Shown: positions 20,951-30,565 of the stretch, in pieces
Layout: each line of letters begins with the position of its first letter
Numbering within the stretch: position 1 is the first letter of the stretch
Source of the DNA: Bisporella sp. PMI_857
Taxonomy: Eukaryota > Ascomycota > Leotiomycetes > Helotiales > Helotiaceae
Assembly: GCA_021307315.1 (NCBI GenBank)
Contig: JAJSPD010000159.1
Location: forward strand, 1 to 43,314
Length of the DNA: 43,314 bases
Direction: 5' to 3'
Translations under genes and position numbers: made by a program
The notes under the pieces: generated by a model
Seen by the model: only the letters and a program-made list of their open reading frames with translations
What the model was told of the DNA's origin: nothing
Databases searched by the model: none

Positions 20951-20995
20951 TACAGCTCGGCGGGTGTAGAAAAAACTTCCGTGGGTGTAGAAAAT
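20951..20995 (+). repeat. Left terminal inverted repeat of the 7.2-kb element
   Basis: 45 bp, identical to the reverse complement of 28100-28144. It contains an internal direct repeat GGGTGTAGAAAA (twice, separated by AACTTCCGT), possibly two transposase-binding sites. Confidence 0.97.
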
Positions 20996-21315
20996 GACTG
21001 TGCGTAAAATGATGACTAAAACCTACACCCAGCGAGATTTTCTTGGCAACCCGTATTAGTACTAGGCGTAAGCTTTAATTGGACGTATGCTTAACATATG
21101 CTGAGCATAAACCTTAATTAGAGTGCTACGCGTTAGGAAAGCGCGCCTTGGTAAGTAAAGCTAGTCCCAATATGGCAGGCCCGGCATAAGCCATGCACAT
21201 CCCCCATTATCTTCTTTTCTTTTTTCTTTTCTTCCTTTCTCAAACAACAGTATACCAAGTATACGCCCACTATATTCCTAATATATGTGATCATTAGCTA
21301 ACGGGTCTACAGTAT

Positions 21316-22975
21316 ATGCCCAATATGTCCTCTGCACACTTTGACAATGCCGCTGTCACTGGTGCTACAAACCCTAGTGCTTTTGGTTATCATTATGGTG
21401 AGCATATGCAAACACGCGTTGCAACATATACTAAGCATATGCAGGCCCTATCCTTAATAACAACATTGGCTGGCTCCTTGCGCGTCAACAAGAACATATT
21501 GACAATGGAGGATCAGGTAAGGATGTGCTTAGCATATGTTGAGAACACACTGACAAATAATAGCCCGTAATGCTCTCAATGTTACTGTTGATGACAACGC
21601 CGGTAAACACAACCCAGTTTACATTTTGCATGTGTTATGCATATGCTAACAGTGACAAGATCCCCTAAATGCTGCTGTTCATCTTTCATCTATCAACACA
21701 GGCGTGTAAGTGGCATGTACTTATCACAGGCTTAGCACATGTTGACAATATACAGTTGTGGTATTGACGTAGGTGGTGGTACAATGTGTGGTATCACTTT
21801 TGCTGCTTAACTTGCAGTATGTATTTAGCACAGTGACAGTATATGCTCAGCTAATGCTATGTAGTTCCGCCGTTACTTTCGCAATGCTTATTTTGGTGCT
21901 AGTAAATATAAATATTTGTCAAAGCGGAGATGCAGCGCATATGCTAACTTTATGCAGTCATCAACTCCAGCCGTGTTAATACTAGTATTCAAGAGACAGT
22001 CGTTGGTCAAAAGTCAGTTTAACATATGTTTTGCATATGCTCAGCTGATACTTTGCTAGTGCTATCAAGTTGTACGTGCGATCTGGTGGTTGGCGCAATG
22101 CCGACTTTGCTTTTGAACCCGGGTAAGTGTATGTTAACACTATGCTCCGTATATGCTCATTTTATAGACGTGGCCTTTTTGGAGGATTTATTGATCGCTA
22201 TGCTACTACATGCGAAGAGATTGCGTAAGTCTGGCATGTGTTTTGCATAAGCTCCGCTAATGCTTACAGCCGTAATGATGCTGCTTTTGCTTTCAACTTT
22301 GGTACTCATTTTTATCGCCCAGTACGTCAATATAAGCTACACATATGTTGAACATATGCGTGTTTTCTCCTTTTCTCCTGCTATATATACTGCTATTTAT
22401 ACACACACATATATATATATACATACTTATTATTTAGCCCCAAATCAAATTGAAAGTCAAAAGAAAATTTGACAATACTTTTTCTGATATTTTTATAAAC
22501 GTTGCATTTAGCACGTTAACACAAACACAATATATGCCTAGCACAACTACAACTGCAATACTTCATAAACAATTTCAACTAGTTGAGCCGATTTACATCT
22601 AGATTTAACTCAACTTAGCATACTTCTAGTATATGCTAACATTACTTCAGCTTATTGCTATTCTATTTTCCTCGGCTAAACGCAAGGTCAGTATTTACTT
22701 TGCATATATTAAGCATATACTAACAATATACCAGCGTGGCAATGATCCTTTTCAAAGTCCTGAGTCTTCTACTCGTGATAAAGGCAGTAAGTATGAATGA
22801 GACATATGCTACGTATATGCTGACTTTATATTCAGAAAAGAAGTCTCGATCAGCCGTCAAGCTTACTAGTGGTTCTGGCAGCCGTAAGTCTTACATATGT
22901 TATGTATAAGCTCCGCTGATACTGACAGGCAAATCTACTCGTACTCGTGCTTCTGCTGCTGCCAATGAGGCATAA
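21316..22975 (+). pseudogene. Plus-strand gene of the 7.2-kb element: unrecognised protein, at least 14 exons
   Basis: Exons delimited by eye: 21316-21397, 21445-21516, 21564-21602, 21660-21705, 21756-21816, 21865-21901, 21958-22012, 22060-22122, 22168-22224, 22270-22321, (unclear stretch), 22651-22686, 22735-22786, 22836-22883, 22929-22975. Phases agree across every junction and give a coherent protein with segments AFGYHYGPILNNNIGWLLAR, GVCGIDVGGGTMCGITFAA, FRRYFRNAYFGAIINSSR, KLYVRSGGWRNADFAFEPG, RGLFGGFIDRYATTCEEIAR and FNFGTHFYRP. A basic tail (SAKRKRGNDPFQSPE, GKKKSRSAVK, RKSTRTRAS) ends it. One in-frame TAA (21808-21810, CAA to TAA the likely origin) follows GITFAA. I know no family for it. 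The basic tail suggests nuclear or nucleic-acid contact. Coding at this density with matching phases is unlikely by chance. Confidence 0.72.
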
Positions 22976-23759
22976 ATTGTGCATATAACTAGCATGTGCA
23001 GCGATTTTGGCGCTTTAAGCTTTGTTAGTTTTTTAATGAATTTTATTCTTTGAAATTGTGTATAAAGTATGCTCAGCATATGCCTGTAATGTAAAATGCT
23101 ATTCTTGATTTTTTAACTTTAAATGTGTATACTCGGGATACAGTGTGCATATGCTCTTTAGTGCTATAGCTATTTATGATTTTAGTTTTTTCAATTTTTG
23201 TAACAAACGTTGCTTTTTTAACTGTAATCGCCGTGCTTTTTTAACATTTTTTAATCGCCGTTCTAAAGCTCGAACGCGATTTGTTGCCAACTGATTTTCT
23301 TGTGATAATGCTGATAGGCGGATGCTGCGTTGGCTGCGCATAGATTTAGCATATGCTGGACTTGAAGCTCGAGATATCTGATGATTACTATTATTAAATA
23401 TACTTGATTTATTGTCAGATAAAGCAAGAGCTGAACTTTGCTTAGCTTGAACTTCAGGTGTGTTATAAGGATTAGTAGGATTAAATGGCAAATAAGTACG
23501 TTGTTGTCGAGAAGCAGCTGCTTTTTTATGTATACGCTTTGCATATGTTAAATATATACTAGTCAAAATTCAAGCCACTTACTTTTTTTGCGCTTAATTG
23601 TTTTAATACGAGCTTGATAGCTTTGATTTTTCTATGTATAGCTAACACTAGTAGTTTTTTGTATATTTTTTTGAGCAAAAACATTAACTGTGTGTTGTTT
23701 AAGCCAGGTATATTGTTAGTATATGTACAGCATATGCGCTAGCTTTACTTACTTTAATA

Positions 23760-25140
23760 TACAGTACTAGTCATTAAGTTTCCGGCAAGGATCATATCAC
23801 CCCGCACCCTACATAATCCTATAATTACATATAGTTGAATTACTATTAAATTTGTTTGTAGAATCATGTGCAAATTGGGTTATATTAAAGCTTAAAGTCT
23901 TCTCTATTCAAATAACTAGCAAAAATCAAGATTGGATTTATTGTATCTCTAATATTTCGTATGCCACCCATCGGCCGCGATACAAGCCTCGATTCGACTC
24001 GGCATGCTTTGATACAATTTATCAAACACTTCTTTATCTATTGTATCCCACGCAGCTTGCAAACAAGACTCTAAACGTTGGCGATCATCTTCCGACTCTC
24101 CTTTGCAAGTTGCGACTTCAGGAAACATTTCTACAACACGTTTTTTCAACTCCCACCAAATATGCTCGATCAGGTTAAAGTCTGGAGAGTAAGGTGGCCA
24201 TGGAGTAACTGTAACGTTGTTGTATATAAATCAATCTCTAACAGTATAAGCTGTATGTATTCGCGCGTTGTCCTGCATAAATATATGCCCGGGATCGTTG
24301 TTTTGATAGTGTGGGAGGATTCGTTGTTAAGCACTTCGAGGTAAGAGTTCGCACTATACCCATGCTTCTTTGACTCAAAATCTCGATCCATTATATAAAG
24401 GTTCGAACGGCCAAGATCCCAAAAGCATCCCCAGACCATAACTCTCATTCCTTTGCCCGCAGTATATGTTTGAACCATTCGTCTTTCCCATTTTTGATCA
24501 GGAGTACGAAACACCCATTCGTTGGCTTTTCCGCGTCCTCGCTCTACAGAGCACTCGTCACTCCACATGAACATGCCCCATTCCTCTACGTTCCTATGTC
24601 TATTCTCTAAGCACCAAGCAAGTCGACGAGCTGCGTGAGCTTCTGTAAGTTCCGGACGGCGTTTTGCTCTCCAATTGGTGATATGGTGCTTCTTTAAAAT
24701 CTTCTTAATAGTAGACTTCTTGATTGTAAAGTTAAGCTCTTTGATGACCTCTGCGTATGTGTGTTTAGGGAAAAGGCGTACATGTCGTACAAGGGCTCGT
24801 TCATCGCGTTCGGTATACTCTTTCGGCCGGCCAGCTCGTACTGTAGTTTCTCCTTCGCAGCGTAAAGTGTCGGCTTGTATTGTACTGAACACGGTCCCGC
24901 GGGGCTGGTTTAGACCAATAGCAATTGCGGTAGGGCTAAAGCCCAAAATATGGCCCCCTAAAATCTTTCCTCTTTCATAAGGACTCAATTCATAATTAGG
25001 AAGTCGATTCCCAGAAATAGCACCTAAAGGATGACGTTGAGGTGGCATGGTTGTATGGTTGTAAAGGAAGATAAAAAGCGTGTTCGCGTTCTCGCGTTTT
25101 AAAGTGGGGATTTGCCGGAAACTTATTGACCCTCACTGTA
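23760..25140 (-). mobile_element. Tc1/mariner-type element nested in the 7.2-kb transposon
   Basis: Imperfect terminal repeats begin CAGTactagTCAtTAAGTTTC on the left and, in reverse complement, CAGTgagggTCAaTAAGTTT on the right, followed by CCGGCAA in both. TA is present at both borders (23760-23761 and 25139-25140). One transposase gene on the minus strand fills it. The insertion lies in an exon of the host element's minus-strand gene, just upstream of a GTAAGT donor. Confidence 0.92.
23949..25048 (-). pseudogene. Tc1-like transposase with one frameshift and one stop
   Basis: Starts MPPQRHPLGAISGNRL at 25048. HTH region: LSPYERGKILGGHILGFSPT and VRAGRPKEYTERDERALVRH. DDE domain: FMWSDECSVERGRGK (first Asp), IFMQDNARIHTAYTV (second Asp), PYSPDFNLIEHIWW (Glu, 34 residues later by family spacing). 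A frameshift near 24300 (within KTT/NDPGH) and a TGA after TVRD (where Trp is expected) disable it. The C-terminus ends SRIEACIAADGWHTKY at 23949. Otherwise well preserved. Confidence 0.9.
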
Positions 25141-28099
25141 GCATTTAATAAAGACGTTTTTCTTCCAGCAAAGTTATTGTCTTTAAAATGACTACTTTTA
25201 CTAATACCAGTGTGTTTCCGAGCGTATATCCAATATTCGAAAGGCACTTTTGACTTTTTTTTTGTAAGGCTTGATATAATTTATAGCGCTTGTTTACTAC
25301 GTATTCATGTCGTAAGCTCAGGATATTCTTGGCATATGCTGGCTATACGCTTTAGCAACTCTGTTTTTGATTCAGCTGTTTATAAGCGTTCGGGCAATTC
25401 ATGGCGAATAGGATGCTGAGGCTACTTTTTTGTAAAGTTGCGTTTTACATGAAGGGCACAAAACACTAATACATATTGCAAATGCTCAGTTTAGCTTCGA
25501 CTTGGATTAAGTGACCGAAAGTAATTTTCAAGGCTTGGATATGTTCAGTATATGTCTCGCATATGCATAGTATATGCTTACTTTCTGCTTGCTTTTTACA
25601 CATGTCTAAACCAATTGTGCGAATAGAATTTTCAGCTTGATGTATATGCTAAAACTTAACTGGCTGCCGAGATACTTCTGCTAAAGTTTGAAATATAAAA
25701 GTAAAAAGTTTAAAATACTTAAACTTAGTATTTTTATTTGTAAATGCATATGCATATACATATAATCTTACTACTATAAGCTTTATATAAGCTGGGCATA
25801 TGTTTAACTTACGTTTAGCATTATTATCTTAGCCAGAAATCGAAAATAAATTAATATTTCCAGCTACTATTTTGAAAGATAAGTCAATTTCAATAGCAGT
25901 TGCTTGAGCAAAAGCTTTTGCTTGTTGAAAAGTACAACAAACAATAATGAAATGCTTTAGATTTAAGCGTTTGATTATTTTAATCTATCGTTCGTTATTA
26001 GGCAAATGTTTTTCGATAGAATATTCACGCTCAACACTTGCTGAGTGTAAGTATAGCATATGCTTCGCATAAATTCAACTTACTAGCGTAACTAGTTCTT
26101 GCCGGGTATTCTATTAATCTTTGCTTGCGTATTAATGCAGTTAGTCGATCTGATATATTTAAGCTGGCATGAATAGCTTGTAAAGTACTAGCGTTATACA
26201 TATGTAATAACGAAGTATATGCAGGCGAAAGAATAAACCGTTCTATAGCATAATGTTAGCGTGTAGTTAGCATATGCTTAGCTCAGTGTTAACATACGCG
26301 CGGTTGTGTCTAATATTTCTTTACGCTTTAAAACAGCTATTACATTATCGGCTATATCTTTTGGCATACGAGTAGGATATGGCGGGTGATGATTATAAAA
26401 ACCACGTGCTACTAAGCATACATATGGATGTCGATACATATTTAGTGGTATATAAAGATCAAATAATGCTTCGTATTTATGAATAAGAACTTTGCCTGAT
26501 TTTTGTGGATGGTTATGCTCTGTATATGATCAGCATATGTTCAGTACTTGCTTATGATATGTTTAGAAAGCTTACTGCATTTTGTCCTTTTTTCTGTTAT
26601 TTGGCCTACATAAGTACATGTATTTTGATTAAGGTTTTGCTCTTGATAAATTAAGGTCCTTAAATGATTTAAGTCTAATTTAGAAGTAGTTGCTGGAATT
26701 GACTGTGCTGTATGCTATGGTTCGTGGTCTGAGTTATTAGGACAACCAATAAAAGTAATCTGGTTATGGTCAGCATATGCTAAATATATGAACAGCATTT
26801 GCTTACTCTATTCTTAATGAACATTTCAGGCTTTTGCTTTTTGCAAGTATATTCATTATTGTTGAATTTGCAATGGCCTTTATTAGTTTGTTGCCAGTTT
26901 TGCATAAATGCATGATAATATGCGTTTGTTAAAGCATATACTCTTTGAAATATCGGTAAATCAATATATTTTGATGTATATCGATTTCGTAAATCATTGA
27001 TATGCTCTAGCTTAACGTCGTTATATGCTGAGTTTATGCTGAGTATATACTCGTGAGCAAATTCACAATATTTAATGCCGCTGCAACGATATGATCGATG
27101 CTAGGCTTTTTGTTTTTCTCTTTTCTTATTTTTACTTAGAATATCTAATTTCACAATATTGAAATTCGTTTTTGTATGTGAAAATTGAATCTATTATTGC
27201 AATTAATAATGTGTACAAGCAGAGCATATGCTATACATACTTTAGACATAATTTGCGTTGATGTTTTATACACCTGAGTCTTAGTTGCTAACAATTCAAA
27301 TAATGGCTTATTTAAATGAATAAAATGTGCAACTCCTGTACTGGTTGTTTTCGGGTAGCTAGGCATATCTATGTGATCTATTACTTCTTTAACTATTACT
27401 TTAGAACGGCTATTTGAGCTTATAATACAGCCGAATTCATGAGCTGTGCTCTGTATATAGTCAGCATGTGTTCAAGATATGCTGGGCATATGTACTCACC
27501 TGAAGGCCACTTATATCAAGAATATCAGGCTCTAATTTACTTTCTTCGAAAGAACTACTAGACTCTGAGCGACAAGATGAATGATTGCTCCTTTGAGCAA
27601 CTTCATTATTCTCGTTTAAAGAAGCTTTTTGAATCTATATTATTAACATAAGGTCAGCATATGCAAAATATATGTAAAACATCTTCAACCTATTATTACT
27701 TACTGGCAAGCTATTTACTCATCGTAATACGTTCTCATTTACAGAAATAGACATTTTGGCCTTTATTGAAATAGTAAATAACTAGAAAGTTTGTTTTCAA
27801 TAGAAAGATTTCTCAAGAATATGGTGCAAATGTGTGGAGCATAAGTTTTGCATATGTTGAAGAGTACTTCTCTTTCTTTTAATATATGTAGCTTCAATCC
27901 CTTTTTTTCCCTTTTTTTTTTCTTTCCTTTTTTTTGGCATATGCATAATTCAATTTCTTTTAGCTTGTTATATTATTATTTTTTAATTGCTTATACATTA
28001 AGCTTAATATTGTAATTTAACTAAGAAATTGCCCAAGTATATGCTCAAAATATGCCTTCCTACAGCTAGGGGGGCCTTGCTTAGCGTTACAGGGTAAAA

Positions 28100-28144
28100 A
28101 TTTTCTACACCCACGGAAGTTTTTTCTACACCCGCCGAGCTGTA
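28100..28144 (-). repeat. Right terminal inverted repeat of the 7.2-kb element
   Basis: Exact 45-bp reverse complement of 20951-20995. Immediately outside are five bases (ACCCG) and then the 9-bp target duplication CTCATGTAT. Confidence 0.97.
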
Positions 28145-28813
28145 ACCCGCTCATGTATATATAGCCTGCTCTCCTCGAGCTCCCTCTTCCTTCCTCAGCT
28201 ATAGATTCTCGTATTGCACCACCGTTGCCGTCTGTATCTGTAGATCCACAGCGCGTGCCGTGACAAGTTCCTTCTGAAATGCCAAGATCTAAGCAAATAG
28301 ACCTTTGCGACTTGCCCGTGGGATTATTGTCTAACGCGTCAAAGAATCGGCCTTTTCTCGTAGTATCAGCATCTTTGCCATCTAAAGGTTCCGGGGGAGG
28401 TGACTTATAGGGTCCGCGACGAGTGGTGGGAGCCATAATAAGAGATAGAGTTGTTGTTTACGTTTTTAAGATATCGCGATATTTTTATTTTTGGTGTTCT
28501 GGCCCGTGCGTAAATAATTCGCGCACCCACTGGTGCTCAGTGATTGTAACAGTGGAGGCTTACTCTTGGCAGTCCTTTCGTGCGATATGATCTGTCTAAT
28601 CGAATGATTGAACGGAAGCGATAGAAATGTGTCACAACTGACATAGGATATCTAAGCTATCTGAACTACATATTGCCGGTATGCACACAACCAAAACAAA
28701 TGTCGTATAGTAAAACGATCGACGATCCGATCCACAACGAAAACGCAAAGCTATATTTTCCATGACTTTCAACATGCAGACGGAACGAGAAGGACGCGCA
28801 TCTCCAACAACCC

Positions 28814-30565
28814 CTAAATCAACTCCTCAATTGCTCCCTTATACCTGTCCCGAATGTATCGCTGATACAACCAGCCTCCGTAGCAGCAGAGTGCCATGAA
28901 ACCGGTTGCGAAGCACCCCATGACAATCCAGTTTTGACTTGAGTGTCGCTGATCATAGGTATCAGAAGCGACGTCAACCCGAGCCTGGTCGAGCTTGAGC
29001 CACCATTGTGCGTTTGTGTAGCAAAGACAGTTCCGATAGACGCCAATTATCTGCATTAGTGTACCTCCAAGCACGGTGAGGAGCGACAAACCGATGAGAA
29101 TTTTGTAGCAGAGCGAGACGCAGCATCCCAAAAGATTGTTGACGAAGGTATCCCATAGGCGCCATGGCATTGTATATCGGCCAGTCCGTAAATTAGAGGA
29201 TATCTGGACCGGATATTTCTCTTTCAGCAACCAGAAGACAATTACCATGACCTGGCAGGCTGCGTAGCAAACGAAACTCAGCGAGCGGCAGCCCCACCCT
29301 ACAGGCGGTGTTTGCCAAGCCACGACCGCACCAGCGGCCGGTGGTAATCCGATGAGAATCAAGGTGAAGACCCAAATGAGAGGCCATGTAACACATCCCA
29401 TCTGAACTGAGTCGTGGATGGCTGGATCGCCCCAAGCATGTGCCGAGAGCCATTTCTTCTTGTTACTACCCCTCTCCCATATGGCAACTGGCTGGAACAT
29501 AGTGTCGTACACGTCAGGGCACCACTGTTTCCTCCACCATGGGCTTGATACTTGCAGTGCTGGCAGCACTCGAGCATTTCCGACTAAGACCGATACGCTA
29601 CTGGGGTTGTTGCTTGCAAGAAGACAGCCACTGACAATGGCAACGTGCACAACAACCATCCATTCAACGCCAAATGCAAGAGAGATGGCTGCATCTTGGT
29701 CGCTAGGTTTGCCGAGGAGATCGATAATTGTGTAAGCGAATGCCCCCAGGTAAAAAATCACTGGTGCTGCAATTGTCGCCCCAAAGCTGTTCTGCGATGT
29801 CATGAGACTACGTAATCGCTCCTTTTTGTTGGTGGTTGTACAGTGCATACATAGCATTGGCGCTGCAGGTGTTGCCGCCGCTGGGCATAATGAAAGTACA
29901 TCCAAAATTCTGGTGTTCGGTTGCCCTTCTGCTAATACAAGATTCCCTGAGATAACCGTGAGAAGCATGTAAAGTTTCGTGTTCTGAGGTATAGGTATCT
30001 CGGTCTTTGGCTTCAAGACGGCTTTCAATATTTTGTAGTCAAGCACAGACTCGTGTAGACCAGAAAGCATCATAGGTCCAGCGTAAACCAAAATCGCTCC
30101 TATCCAGAGCAGGGTGTCCATGATCACAATTAATAAACCAAGTATGGCCCTGAGCAGCTTCGAAGGGTACTTGGTCCACCTCTGTTGACGTCTTGGGCGC
30201 TTCAATATCTCCTTTGGCAAGTATCCGTTTCGTTGTGGGACGCTCATGCTGAATATGATCGACGGCAATACGAACTGCACGAGCGGAGCCGCCCACTCGT
30301 CCACAACTCTGGGCTTGGATCGTCGAAAGCTACCGCAGTTGGCCTTGCAGAAGGAGTAAGTAATGAAGAGGTTTGGCGCAGGTTCTGTTCCTTCTTCAAA
30401 TACTTTCCCACATAGAGCTCCACTGGGAGGCATATCGAGAAATGCTTTCGATGAGTTTGCGGAAATGCAGCATTTTGTGGTATCGTAGCTTGCATAGGTC
30501 GAGTCAATGCAGAGCATGAAAAGGATCATCGATGCTGCCAGCAACTTTTTACTGTTAGACCGCAT
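28814..30565 (-). CDS. Fungal multi-pass membrane protein, function unknown
   Basis: 583 residues, single exon, no damage. A hydrophobic N-terminus (LLAASMILFMLCIDSTYA) looks like a signal peptide. A Cys-containing outer segment follows (TTKCCISAN, SFCKANCGSF). Then come about eight to nine hydrophobic segments, for example LLIVIMDTLLWIGAILVYAG, VIFYLGAFAYTIIDLL, MVVVHVAIVSGCLL, WPLIWVFTLILIGLPPAAGA, LSFVCYAACQVMVIVFW and CYKILIGLSLLTVLGG. The C-terminus ends RYIRDRYKGAIEELI in the presumed cytosol. I recognise the layout as common among uncharacterised Pezizomycotina membrane proteins but know no function. The region immediately to the left is transposon; to the right is non-coding. Confidence 0.88.
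   Translation of the reverse strand: MRSNSKKLLAASMILFMLCIDSTYASYDTTKCCISANSSKAFLDMPPSGALCGKVFEEGTEPAPNLFITYSFCKANCGSFRRSKPRVVDEWAAPLVQFVLPSIIFSMSVPQRNGYLPKEILKRPRRQQRWTKYPSKLLRAILGLLIVIMDTLLWIGAILVYAGPMMLSGLHESVLDYKILKAVLKPKTEIPIPQNTKLYMLLTVISGNLVLAEGQPNTRILDVLSLCPAAATPAAPMLCMHCTTTNKKERLRSLMTSQNSFGATIAAPVIFYLGAFAYTIIDLLGKPSDQDAAISLAFGVEWMVVVHVAIVSGCLLASNNPSSVSVLVGNARVLPALQVSSPWWRKQWCPDVYDTMFQPVAIWERGSNKKKWLSAHAWGDPAIHDSVQMGCVTWPLIWVFTLILIGLPPAAGAVVAWQTPPVGWGCRSLSFVCYAACQVMVIVFWLLKEKYPVQISSNLRTGRYTMPWRLWDTFVNNLLGCCVSLCYKILIGLSLLTVLGGTLMQIIGVYRNCLCYTNAQWWLKLDQARVDVASDTYDQRHSSQNWIVMGCFATGFMALCCYGGWLYQRYIRDRYKGAIEELI

Larger units (their letters stand above)
23174..27751 (-). pseudogene. Minus-strand gene of the 7.2-kb element: probable DDE-type transposase, decayed and disrupted
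   Basis: Starts MSISVNENVLR at 27751 and ends in a Lys/Leu-rich coiled coil (ERRLKNVKKARRLQLKK) at 23174. Intervening blocks across many small introns include SGVAHFIHLNKPLFELL-like text (27260-27330), RVYALTNAYYHAFMQNWQQ, CLVARGFYNHHPPYPTRMP, NASTLQAIHASLNISDRLTA, FIIVCCTFQQAKAFAQA, then IEIDLSFKIVAGNINLFSIS and TIGLDMCKKQAE. The IEIDxSFK...G...F block resembles the first catalytic Asp region of Mutator-like fungal transposases; the EHNHP block precedes it as expected. Several in-frame stops (for example after NENVLR, SDHEP, LPNNER and FSISG) and a Tc1 insertion at 23760-25140 show it is inactive. Delimited introns include 27451-27499, 26760-26806, 26243-26297 and 26041-26083. Confidence 0.6.
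20946..28149. mobile_element. 7.2-kb intron-rich DNA transposon, MULE- or KDZ-like, with two convergent genes
   Basis: Bounded by perfect 45-bp inverted repeats (20951-20995 and 28100-28144) plus five less conserved outer bases, and by a perfect 9-bp target duplication CTCATGTAT (20937-20945 and 28150-28158). It carries a plus-strand gene (21316-22975) and a minus-strand gene (23174-27751), both full of 43-57 nt introns that share paired CATATG-like boxes. A Tc1/mariner sits inside the minus-strand gene. A 9-bp duplication and long TIRs fit Mutator-like elements; 8-9 bp duplications and intron richness also occur in KDZ elements. The superfamily is therefore left open. Confidence 0.92.
20880..28265. 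mobile_element. Solo LTR split by the 7.2-kb DNA transposon
   Basis: Left piece 20880-20945 starts TGTCACGGTACCG; right piece 28159-28265 ends CGCGTGCCGTGACA. Together they make about 173 bp, bounded by a mirror TGTCACGG/CCGTGACA and by a perfect 5-bp duplication AGTTC (20875-20879 and 28266-28270) lying in Tc1-like coding sequence. The termini resemble those of the Ty3/gypsy LTR at 40622-40824, but the body differs, so it is probably another gypsy family. Confidence 0.88.
20823..28532 (-). mobile_element. Tc1-like element (copy 1), split and truncated, outermost layer of the nest
   Basis: Transposase N-terminus on the minus strand starts at 28436 (MAPTTRRGPYKSPPPEPLDG). It runs to LDLGISEGT at 28266, is cut by the LTR, and resumes at 20879-20823 as GRYWKAQRLTMGSLARR. 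Joined, this matches the second copy at 33871 (ITESTGRNWEKQRETLGSLA). The right terminus is at 28532; its inverted repeat in reverse complement starts CAGTGGGTGCGCG and shares TTTACGCACGGGCCA with copy 2. The rest of the transposase and the left end are lost beyond the hAT junction at 20822/20823. Non-functional. Confidence 0.85.

Noticed and set aside
21316..21570. Single unspliced 84-codon ORF at the start of the 7.2-kb element's plus-strand gene
   Set aside because: It reads through two introns (21398-21444 and 21517-21563); the spliced frame is coherent far beyond it, so the unspliced ORF is an artefact.
21769..21817. Alternative intron that would remove the TAA at 21808-21810 (GTAGGT...TTGCAG)
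   Set aside because: It has acceptable borders and a CTTAAC branch-like site, but it would leave only a 26-nt intron before the next exon and breaks the otherwise uniform paired-box pattern; the 48-nt intron 21817-21864 fits better. Not fully excluded.
24675..24980. Plus-strand open frame of 101 codons
   Set aside because: Antisense to the well-supported Tc1-like transposase; no domain of its own.
20946..28149. CRISPR-like array suggested by the regularly repeated CATATGC motif
   Set aside because: The repeats are short, degenerate and confined to introns on both strands of a eukaryotic transposon; no constant repeat with unique spacers.
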